NCBI GenBank assembly: GCA_027728145.1
Contig: JAQBZV010000007.1
Location: forward strand, 1-13,396
Direction: 5' to 3'
DNA length: 13,396 bases
From: Actinomycetota bacterium
GTDB lineage: Bacteria; Actinomycetota; Actinomycetes; Actinomycetales; Microbacteriaceae
Shown here: in pieces, positions 7,527-13,396 of the stretch
How the letters are laid out: every line of letters begins with the position of its first letter
Position numbering within the stretch: the stretch's first letter is position 1
Translations under genes and position numbers: made by a program
Notes under the pieces: model-generated
Told to the model about the DNA's origin: nothing
Database searches by the model: none
The model's input: only the letters and a program-made list of their open reading frames with translations

Positions 7527-8383
7527 CATTTAAAGATGATGGTCCGGACCCCGTCGAGCAGAATGCGATGTTCGGCAAACCACCGAACCGCCTGAGTGAG
7601 TGTGCGGGATTCTTCATCCTGGCCGATGGCTCGGAGCTCTTCGGGCGATTGTGAGTGATCCACTCGCACCACGTTCTGCTCAATGATGGGCCCCTCATCG
7701 AGCTCAGTCGTGACAAAGTGCGCGGTTGCGCCAATCAGCTTCACACCGCGCTCGTGAGCTTGGCGATAGGGGTTGGCTCCCTTGAAACCGGGCAAGAACG
7801 AGTGGTGAATGTTGATGATGCGACCCTCGAGGGCTTGGCATAATTCGGGACTGAGAACCTGCATATATCGAGCCAGGACGACCAGCTCGATGTCGTGCTC
7901 CTCAACCAAGGCCAACACCTCGGACTCAAACGCTGTCTTGCTGGGCGCATCCGTGATGGCCAGGGAGAGAAATGGAACACCGTAAAAATCTGCGACGGGT
8001 TTCAGAGTGTCGTGATTGGACAAAACCTGGGGAATCTCAATCGTGAGATGGCCATCGCGCTGGCGGACGAGAAGATCGGTCAGACAGTGCCCCGAGGTGG
8101 AGGCCAGCACTAGCGTGCGCAGTGGTCTCCCGACCGTGTTGATCTCGGCGGTCATGGCGTAGCGCTCGATGATGGGTGCCAAGGCGCCTTGGAAAGCCTC
8201 ATAGTCCGCAGTAGTTTCCACCTGCAACCTCATAAAGAAGCGACCGGTGTCCTCCGAGGAAAACTGCTGAGACTCGGTGATATTTCCCTGCGCCTGCACG
8301 ATGGCACCACTCACCGCGTGGACAATTCCGGGCTTGTCGTCACACACAAAAGTGACGACAAAGTGAGAGGGAGAGCTGGACAC
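7526..8383 (-). CDS. purU: Formyltetrahydrofolate deformylase
   Basis: PurU hydrolyses 10-formyl-THF to THF and formate, adjusting the balance of one-carbon units. The 285-residue protein has an N-terminal ACT domain (about 8-80; FVVTFVCDDKPGIVHAVSGA), which in the family binds glycine/methionine-type effectors, and a C-terminal formyltransferase domain related to PurN. Catalytic N191 and H193 (INIHHSFLPGFKGANPY) and D229 (TTELDEGPIIEQ) are present, as is the linker-side LARYMQVLSPE typical of PurU. The GTG start lies 6 bases after a TAAGCT box; the purines next to the GTG are too close for a ribosome binding site, so leaderless translation is likely. It diverges from glyA-folD, which make its substrate. 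Confidence 0.95.
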   Translation of the reverse strand: MSSSPSHFVVTFVCDDKPGIVHAVSGAIVQAQGNITESQQFSSEDTGRFFMRLQVETTADYEAFQGALAPIIERYAMTAEINTVGRPLRTLVLASTSGHCLTDLLVRQRDGHLTIEIPQVLSNHDTLKPVADFYGVPFLSLAITDAPSKTAFESEVLALVEEHDIELVVLARYMQVLSPELCQALEGRIINIHHSFLPGFKGANPYRQAHERGVKLIGATAHFVTTELDEGPIIEQNVVRVDHSQSPEELRAIGQDEESRTLTQAVRWFAEHRILLDGVRTIIFK

Positions 8384-8389
8384 CCTTCT

Positions 8390-8395
8390 AGCTTA
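8390..8395 (-). promoter_or_regulatory. -10 box (TAAGCT) of purU, leaderless
   Basis: On the minus strand TAAGCT is followed by AGAAGG and then GTG at 8383, the same 6-base spacing as at purN (TAGGCT-AGAGCT-GTG). Transcription is expected to begin at or next to the start codon. Confidence 0.5.
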
Positions 8396-8438
8396 GGCTC
8401 CCAGCGTGGGGCGCCGGAGTGCTCCCAGCCTCACCGGT

Positions 8439-8444
8439 TACACT
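8439..8444 (+). promoter_or_regulatory. -10 box (TACACT) of the glyA operon
   Basis: TACACT is a good TAnnnT match and places the transcript start near 8451, directly at the 5' edge of the riboswitch. It lies back to back with the purU box, leaving about 43 bases between the two. No clear -35 box is seen. Confidence 0.55.
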
Positions 8445-8449
8445 GGGGC

Positions 8450-8519
8450 TACGCAACTGGCGTAATGATGGATAACCATCGGGGAGCGTAAGGAAGCGTG
8501 CTGGCCGTACGCCTGGGCT
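8450..8519 (+). ncRNA. ZTP riboswitch (pfl motif) upstream of glyA
   Basis: The three conserved blocks of the pfl/ZTP motif occur in order: CAACTGGCG (8454-8462), CGGGGAGCG (8480-8488) and CGCCTGGGC (8510-8518). Visible pairings are P1 TACGC (8450-8454) with GCGTA (8486-8490), P2 GATGG (8467-8471) with CCATC (8476-8480) around a 4-base loop, a hairpin from GCGTG (8496-8500) with TACGC (8508-8512), and GGCG (8459-8462) complementary to CGCC (8510-8513) for the pseudoknot. Family knowledge: this RNA binds ZMP/ZTP, which signal 10-formyl-THF shortage, and turns on folate and purine genes; glyA and folD are classical targets. I see no terminator with a T-run before glyA, so control of ribosome binding is more likely than attenuation. 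Confidence 0.9.
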
Positions 8520-8547
8520 GACACGAAAACTCCATAACCGTGCAACC

Positions 8548-8554
8548 AAGGGAG
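8548..8554 (+). promoter_or_regulatory. Ribosome binding site that fixes the glyA start
   Basis: AAGGGAG lies 6 bases before GTG 8561. An in-frame GTG at 8540 is upstream of this site and has no ribosome binding site of its own, so 8561 is the start. As the likely output point of the riboswitch, this short stretch is where access would be controlled. Confidence 0.75.
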
Positions 8555-8560
8555 AACCCC

Positions 8561-9850
8561 GTGAACCCCACAACAAGCGCTGCTCTTGACACCTTCACCG
8601 CGTCGCTCGCCGATATTGACCCCGAAATTCAGGATGTCCTGGATAAGGAACTGGGTCGCCAGCGCGGGACGCTGGAAATGATCGCCAGCGAAAACTTTGT
8701 CCCCCACGCAGTCCTCGAAGCTCAGGGCAGCGTCCTCACCAATAAGTACGCCGAGGGCTACCCCGGAAAGCGCTACTACGGTGGTTGCGAATTTGTCGAT
8801 ATTGCCGAAAACCTCGCTATTGAGCGGGCTAAGGAACTCTTCGGCGCCGCCTACGCGAACGTCCAGCCTCACTCGGGCGCGAGTGCCAGTGCCGCGGTCC
8901 TGCACGCACTGGCTCAGCCCGGTGACACCATCCTGGGTCTCGAGTTGGCACACGGTGGTCACCTGACCCACGGTATGAAGCTCAACTTCTCCGGCAAGGT
9001 GTACAACGCCACCTCTTACGGAGTGGAGCCCGACACCTTCCTCATCGATATGGACAAGGTCCGCGACAAGGCGCTCGAGCACAAGCCCACCGTGCTGATC
9101 GCCGGGTGGTCCGCTTACCCGCGTCACACGGATTTTGCTGCCTTCCGCGCCATTGCCGATGAGGTGGGAGCGCGCCTCTGGGTCGATATGGCCCACTTTG
9201 CGGGACTGGTGGCCGCGGGACTCCACCCGTCCCCGATTCCCCACGCCGATGTCGTGTCCTCCACCGTGCACAAGACCCTCGGCGGTCCTCGTTCAGGAAT
9301 CATCCTGAGCCGCGATGAGTCGTTGGCGAAGAAGCTCAACTCTGCAGTCTTCCCCGGTCAACAGGGTGGACCGCTCATGCACGTGATTGCGGCGAAGGCG
9401 GTGGCGTTCAAGCTCGCCATGAAGCCAGAGTTCATCGACCGGCAAGAGAGAACAATTCGAGGCGCACAACTTCTGGCAGAGCGCCTCGTTCAGGACGACA
9501 CCCGCGCAGCGGGAGTCGATGTCCTCACGGGGGGCACGGATGTGCACCTCGCTCTTGTAGACCTGCGGAACTCTCCCGTGGACGGCCAGCAGGCTGAGGA
9601 TCTCCTGCACCACGTGGGAATTACGGTTAATCGCAACGCGGTGCCCTTCGACCCCAGACCCCCCATGGTCACCTCCGGTGTTCGCATTGGAACCCCCGCT
9701 TTGGCTACCCGAGGATTCGGAGACACCGAGTTCACCGAGGTGGCCGACATCATCGCTCACACCCTGATGCCAAACCCCGATGTCGCTGCTCTGCAGGCTC
9801 GGGTCGCGGGGCTGACCGAGGCGTGGCCGCTGTATCCCGAGCTTTCCTAG
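8561..9850 (+). CDS. glyA: Serine hydroxymethyltransferase
   Basis: GlyA is a cytosolic PLP enzyme that splits serine into glycine and passes the carbon to THF, making 5,10-methylene-THF. The 429-residue protein is of normal length. Seen in sequence: [17 protein letters not shown] and [17 protein letters not shown] near the N terminus, the PLP-contact block [34 protein letters not shown], and the Schiff-base lysine K238 in [14 protein letters not shown]. The substrate-binding arginine region is near [19 protein letters not shown] 8561 is chosen on the ribosome binding site. It is the first gene behind the ZTP riboswitch; folD follows after 7 bases and uses its product, so they are one operon. 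Confidence 0.97.
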   Translation: MNPTTSAALDTFTASLADIDPEIQDVLDKELGRQRGTLEMIASENFVPHAVLEAQGSVLTNKYAEGYPGKRYYGGCEFVDIAENLAIERAKELFGAAYANVQPHSGASASAAVLHALAQPGDTILGLELAHGGHLTHGMKLNFSGKVYNATSYGVEPDTFLIDMDKVRDKALEHKPTVLIAGWSAYPRHTDFAAFRAIADEVGARLWVDMAHFAGLVAAGLHPSPIPHADVVSSTVHKTLGGPRSGIILSRDESLAKKLNSAVFPGQQGGPLMHVIAAKAVAFKLAMKPEFIDRQERTIRGAQLLAERLVQDDTRAAGVDVLTGGTDVHLALVDLRNSPVDGQQAEDLLHHVGITVNRNAVPFDPRPPMVTSGVRIGTPALATRGFGDTEFTEVADIIAHTLMPNPDVAALQARVAGLTEAWPLYPELS

Positions 9851-9857
9851 TACTCCG

Positions 9858-10742
9858 ATGCGAGCTACAACTCTCGACGGTACGGCCACAGCCCAGGCCA
9901 TCAAGAGAGAAATCGCGGATCAGGTTCGCGTCCTCACCGAGGTGGGGGTCACCCCGGGCCTTGGCACCATTTTGGTCGGGGAGGACCCGGGGTCGACCTG
10001 GTATGTCGCGGGCAAGCATCAAGACTGTGGCGAGGTGGGAATTGAGTCCTATCGGAGTGACCTGCCGGCGAGCGCCACCCAGGATGAGGTTCTGGCGGCA
10101 ATTGATGAGTTCAATGACAATCCCGGGGTGACCGGGTACATCGTTCAACTCCCGCTACCGGACCACATCGACCAGGACGCGGTCTTGGAAAGAATCGATC
10201 CCACCAAAGACGCCGATGGTCTCCACCCGATGAACCTGGGGCGCCTGGTGAATCAGGTGGGAGGCGAGATGGACTCTCCGATTCCCTGCACGCCGCAGGG
10301 AATCGTCGAATTGGTGGAGCGTCATGGGATTTCCTGGAGGGGAAAACACGTGGTGGTCTTGGGGCGCGGGGTGACCGTGGGCCGACCCATCGGATTACTG
10401 CTTACCAGGAGGGGTCTCGACGCCACCGTCACCCTCACCCACACCAAGACCGAAAATCTTGCGGAGCTGGTCTCGCAGGCGGACGTCATCGTTGCCGCTG
10501 CGGGTGTGGCGGGCATTGTCAGTGCCGACATGGTGAAGCCCGGTGCTGTGGTGTTGGACGTGGGGGTGAGTCGCGTCATGGTTGGCGGGAAAGCCAAGGT
10601 TGTCGGCGATGTCGCAGAGGACGTCTGGGGGGTGGCAGGTTTTGTTTCCCCAAACCCTGGCGGTGTGGGCCCGATGACGAGGGCCCTGCTCTTGCGCAAC
10701 GTGGTGGAGATTGCCCAAAGGGGGGTAGCGGGCCGTGGCTAA
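9858..10742 (+). CDS. folD: Methylene-THF dehydrogenase / methenyl-THF cyclohydrolase
   Basis: FolD converts 5,10-methylene-THF to methenyl- and then 10-formyl-THF, with NADP reduction, supplying PurN and PurH. It has 294 residues. The catalytic lysine is K53 in [14 protein letters not shown], with Y49; Q97 in VQLPLP and D120 in [10 protein letters not shown] complete the active site. The cofactor domain shows [28 protein letters not shown] (the usual family form is GRSxxVGxP, so the Ser is Gly here) and [10 protein letters not shown] at the end. The ATG start has no clear ribosome binding site, and the glyA stop is 7 bases upstream, so coupling is likely. Its last 8 bases overlap tdk. Confidence 0.96.
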   Translation: MRATTLDGTATAQAIKREIADQVRVLTEVGVTPGLGTILVGEDPGSTWYVAGKHQDCGEVGIESYRSDLPASATQDEVLAAIDEFNDNPGVTGYIVQLPLPDHIDQDAVLERIDPTKDADGLHPMNLGRLVNQVGGEMDSPIPCTPQGIVELVERHGISWRGKHVVVLGRGVTVGRPIGLLLTRRGLDATVTLTHTKTENLAELVSQADVIVAAAGVAGIVSADMVKPGAVVLDVGVSRVMVGGKAKVVGDVAEDVWGVAGFVSPNPGGVGPMTRALLLRNVVEIAQRGVAGRG

Positions 10743-11400
10743 ATTGTATTTTCGCTTTGGAGCGATGAACTCGGGTAAGTCAACAGGGCTGTTGCAGGCT
10801 GCCCACAACTATGAAGAACGTGGTCAAAGAGTTGTGGTGGCCAAGCCCATGGTTGACACCAAAGGTGACCGGACCATCGTGTCCCGGCTGGGTGTCTCTC
10901 GGGAGGTCGACCTGATCATTGGGCCAGCCACCGATGTGGTGACCATGATCGACAACGAGTCTGACCGAATTGCGCGCACCTCCGGTGAGACAATTTCATG
11001 CCTGCTCGTGGATGAATCCCAGTTCCTCAGTCCCCGGCAGGTCGATGATTTGTTCATCATTGCGATTCGTCGAAACATTCCTGTCCTGGCCTATGGAATT
11101 CGCACTGACTTTCAAACTGTCGCGTTCCCCGGGTCCAGGCGCCTACTCGAGATTGCTCATTCCCTGGAGGAATTGAAAACAATTTGTCGATGTGGCCGGA
11201 AAGCAGTGTTTAACACCAGAAAAGTCGGTGGCCAGTTTGTCTTCGATGGAGCGCAGGTGGCAATCGATGACGGCGAGGTCACCTACGAGTCATTGTGTGG
11301 GGAGTGCTACCTCGATGAAAGTGGCGGCCGGCTTGCGAGTGGGTATGTCCCCCAGGAGGTCGTTCACGAGCTCGCGGAGCCCAACACCGACTTCAGTTAG
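10735..11400 (+). CDS. tdk: Thymidine kinase, type II
   Basis: This enzyme phosphorylates thymidine for salvage into dTMP in the cytosol. The 221-residue protein has the P-loop [10 protein letters not shown] (about residues 8-17), the catalytic E94 in [31 protein letters not shown], and a zinc site from four cysteines, C151 and C153 (CRCG) and C188 and C191 (CGEC). The lasso segment between them ([13 protein letters not shown]) is typical for TK1-like enzymes. The GTG start lies 8 bases inside folD, with AAAGGGGGG upstream, so it is translated as part of glyA-folD-tdk. That places a thymidine salvage gene under the ZTP riboswitch. The TAG stop abuts the CCA end of the opposing tRNA gene. Confidence 0.96.
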   Translation: MAKLYFRFGAMNSGKSTGLLQAAHNYEERGQRVVVAKPMVDTKGDRTIVSRLGVSREVDLIIGPATDVVTMIDNESDRIARTSGETISCLLVDESQFLSPRQVDDLFIIAIRRNIPVLAYGIRTDFQTVAFPGSRRLLEIAHSLEELKTICRCGRKAVFNTRKVGGQFVFDGAQVAIDDGEVTYESLCGECYLDESGGRLASGYVPQEVVHELAEPNTDFS

Positions 11401-11477
<77 letters not shown>

Positions 11478-11488
11478 TGAGGCAGGGC

Positions 11489-12436
11489 TCAAGCGTACCC
11501 GATATCGTCCGCCACGAGCGTGACGAGGACCGCCTCCGGTGGGCAGAAAAGTCGGATGGGGGCATAGATACTGGTACCAATTCCGGCGGACACCTCTAGG
11601 TAGGAGGCCTTCGTTGCGTGGGTCCAGACGTGAACTCCTGAGGCCATTGAGGTCGGCAAATCACAGTTCGTGGTGAGGGCTTTGCCCCCGGGTAAACAGA
11701 CCTGACCGCCGTGGGTATGTCCGGCAAAAATTGCCTCAGCCCCCTGGTTCTGGAGCGCGTTCAGGACCCGCTGGTAGGGAGCGTGAGTGACGCCAAGGGT
11801 GGTGAGCGAGGTGCTGCTGCCCTCCCGGGCTTCACGAGCTTCATCGAGGAGCCCGGGAAGGCTGGAGAGGGAATCCAGCCCGTAATGCGCATCCCCCACG
11901 CCTACCCACTCCAGTGAGCTTCCTCGAATCTCCATGTGGGTCACGCCGTTGTCGATGTCGACCCACCCCAGGCGCTCGTAGAGGGCTTGCAGTCCCGCGA
12001 AATCCATTGCTTCTCCAGAGTGATCACCGTGGGGGGCCGAAGGCGCCACAACATAGGAGAAGGGGTTCTTGAGTCGGGGAGCGACACGATCATTGGATCC
12101 GTGGGTCACCACACCGGGAATTCCGGCAAAGGGGATGAGGGCCTCCGCGAGTGCTCCGAGGCCTTCTGGGTGGCCCAGAAAATCGCCCGTCCCCACCACA
12201 ATGTCTGGCTGGAGGTCGGTGAGTTCGCGAATCCAGGCAACCGCGGGACTGTGCCAGGGCGCCATATGGATGTCACTGAGATGCAAAACCCGGATGGGTT
12301 CACTGCCCGGGTCGAGCACGGGGAGGGTCTCCCGTCGTACCCGAAAGTTTTCACGCTCCACGAGCGAGCCCCAGGCTGCTGCCCCCAGTGCGAGCGCTCC
12401 CAGTCCTGCCAGGGCAAGCCCTGATTTAGAGACCAT
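11489..12436 (-). CDS. Membrane-anchored metallophosphoesterase (YkuE-like)
   Basis: This is a 315-residue calcineurin-like phosphoesterase with an N-terminal hydrophobic anchor (about residues 5-23), so the catalytic domain is probably outside the membrane. The dimetal ligands are all visible: D55 and H57 (HLSDIHMAP), D85 (VGTGDFLG), N115 (HGSND, the actinobacterial variant of GNHD/E), H218 (THAP), and H240 and H242 (FAGHTHGG). The substrate is unknown; family members act on diverse phosphoesters, and the position right after a PBP gene hints at envelope work. The same order occurs in M. tuberculosis as ponA2-Rv3683. The ATG overlaps the PBP stop as TGATG with no ribosome binding site, which points to translational coupling. 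Confidence 0.92.
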   Translation of the reverse strand: MVSKSGLALAGLGALALGAAAWGSLVERENFRVRRETLPVLDPGSEPIRVLHLSDIHMAPWHSPAVAWIRELTDLQPDIVVGTGDFLGHPEGLGALAEALIPFAGIPGVVTHGSNDRVAPRLKNPFSYVVAPSAPHGDHSGEAMDFAGLQALYERLGWVDIDNGVTHMEIRGSSLEWVGVGDAHYGLDSLSSLPGLLDEAREAREGSSTSLTTLGVTHAPYQRVLNALQNQGAEAIFAGHTHGGQVCLPGGKALTTNCDLPTSMASGVHVWTHATKASYLEVSAGIGTSIYAPIRLFCPPEAVLVTLVADDIGYA

Positions 12437-13396
12437 CAGTCCAGGAGGACATCATCTTCAGGAGAGGGTGCCACGACCCCACAGGACACTTGAATCTGGA
12501 CTCCGGTGTAGTTCCAGACCTGAGCTCCCGCTCCTACGCTCTGGCTTGCGATGGTTCCCACACCGGGGTCGGCGCTCACACTGCCCGGTCCACAGCTGTA
12601 CTGGCGTGCGCCGGTCATGTTGAGACCGTCCATAGTGGACGTGGCCTGCTCTACCGAGAGACCCACGAGGTTCGGCATAATCAGGTTTCCGGTGCTCTCG
12701 CCGTCACCACCGCTTCCGCCAAGAACACGCACGGTCATCCCGCGGGCAAGGTAGGTGCCGGCAGCGGGTTCGAAAATACCCACGCGGCCTGCCACAACAC
12801 CTTCGGCGACCTCAAGTCTCAAGCCCAGGCTTTCCAGCAGGAGTGAAGCTTCGTCATAGGTGAGCCCAGCAATGTTGGGAACGTCAATTCCGCTGCCCTG
12901 GAGCAGGCGCTCGGAGGGAGCAGGGAAAGATTCTCCCCCGTACTGCTCGTTCGCGTCTTCCATGATGACGCGCCAAATATCGTGCCGAAGGACTGTTCCC
13001 CCGGAATATTCACGAAGGCTAAAGTCTCCAAGGATGTTGCCCACCCAGACCGACGTAGCCACATTTGTGCTCGATCCGACCATCCAGGTTTGCACCTGGG
13101 AGTCGGTGGTTCCCGTTTTGCCGATAACGGGAACGTCACCGCGAGGATTGGAGCGGGACCCGGTTCCTCCGGTGATGACTCCACGCATGGGATAGGCGGT
13201 TGCTGCCGCAATTTCGGGGCTAATCCCTTGCCGGCAGGTTGACTCCTGGCCGGGGATTGTGTCACCGGTGTCGGTGACGAACCTGTCCACCACAATCGGC
13301 TGACACACCACACCGCCATGAGCGATACCCCCAAAAGCGGTGGCCATCGTCAGCGGGGCTATTTCATTTGTTCCCAACACTGCAGAGGGGTTCGTT
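12436..13396 (-). CDS. ponA: Class A penicillin-binding protein with two PASTA domains (C-terminal part)
   Basis: Only the last 319 residues are in the window; the start, the glycosyltransferase domain and the SxxK serine lie beyond 13396. What is seen is the end of the transpeptidase domain (NEIAPLTMATAFGGIAHGG, then the third active-site motif KTGTT in VIGKTGTTDSQVQTWMVG, and ATSVWVGN), followed by two PASTA repeats: one from VPNIAGLTYDEASLLLESLG, and one from MPNLVGLSVEQATSTMDGLN. The second carries a cysteine pair (YSCGPGS and QVSCG) that may form an extracellular disulfide. Such proteins polymerise and cross-link peptidoglycan, and PASTA domains sense or bind its fragments. The relation to M. 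tuberculosis PonA2 is supported by the coupled metallophosphoesterase downstream. The symbol is tentative. Confidence 0.93.
   Translation of the reverse strand, partial: TNPSAVLGTNEIAPLTMATAFGGIAHGGVVCQPIVVDRFVTDTGDTIPGQESTCRQGISPEIAAATAYPMRGVITGGTGSRSNPRGDVPVIGKTGTTDSQVQTWMVGSSTNVATSVWVGNILGDFSLREYSGGTVLRHDIWRVIMEDANEQYGGESFPAPSERLLQGSGIDVPNIAGLTYDEASLLLESLGLRLEVAEGVVAGRVGIFEPAAGTYLARGMTVRVLGGSGGDGESTGNLIMPNLVGLSVEQATSTMDGLNMTGARQYSCGPGSVSADPGVGTIASQSVGAGAQVWNYTGVQIQVSCGVVAPSPEDDVLLD

Noticed and set aside
8438..8540. glyA leader as a THF or glycine riboswitch
   Set aside because: The CTGGCG, GGGGAGCG and CGCCTGGGC blocks are those of the pfl/ZTP motif; I see no THF or tandem glycine aptamer features.
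8540..8560. Upstream in-frame GTG for glyA
   Set aside because: It stands before the AAGGGAG ribosome binding site, and the seven added residues would be encoded by the riboswitch leader.

Overview
The window looks like chromosomal core DNA of a high-GC Gram-positive actinobacterium, most likely Microbacteriaceae or a relative (inference). Reasons: a human-IDH1-like NADP isocitrate dehydrogenase, a PerM/DUF6350 membrane protein lying between sucCD and purNH as in Mycobacterium, a PASTA-bearing PBP followed by a metallophosphoesterase (as ponA2-Rv3683 in M. tuberculosis), frequent GTG starts, and several genes whose -10 box sits almost on the start codon (leaderless style). I see no insertion sequence, phage gene, CRISPR array or sign of recent transfer.

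Layout. 45-2102: sucC and sucD (succinyl-CoA synthetase). 2146-3390: PerM-like integral membrane protein. 3400-5507: purN and purH, the two steps of purine synthesis that use 10-formyl-tetrahydrofolate. 5504-5986 (minus): a GNAT acetyltransferase. 6080-7297: icd, divergent from it. 7364-7480: a 38-residue cysteine-rich protein behind a perfect ATACCCC-GG-GGGGTAT palindrome that overlaps a consensus TATAAT box. 7526-8383 (minus): purU. 8451-8519: a ZTP (pfl) riboswitch, followed by glyA, folD and tdk (8561-11400). 11401-11477 (minus): tRNA-Pro(CGG). 11489-12436 (minus): a metallophosphoesterase. 12436-13396 (minus): the C-terminal part of a class A penicillin-binding protein with two PASTA domains, cut by the window edge.

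How the genes fit together. Most of the middle is one-carbon and purine metabolism. GlyA makes 5,10-methylene-THF, FolD converts it to 10-formyl-THF, PurN and PurH spend it, and PurU hydrolyses the excess. When 10-formyl-THF is short, the PurH substrate ZMP (AICAR) and its derivative ZTP accumulate; the riboswitch in front of glyA-folD-tdk should sense this and raise expression. Two TCA-cycle units (sucCD, icd) flank purNH. The right end is a cell-wall unit transcribed leftwards toward the tRNA gene.

The least explained part is 5993-6038 and 7303-7480: an AT-rich 18-bp palindrome between the acetyltransferase and icd, and a CsoR/CstR-type operator driving a tiny Cys-rich protein.
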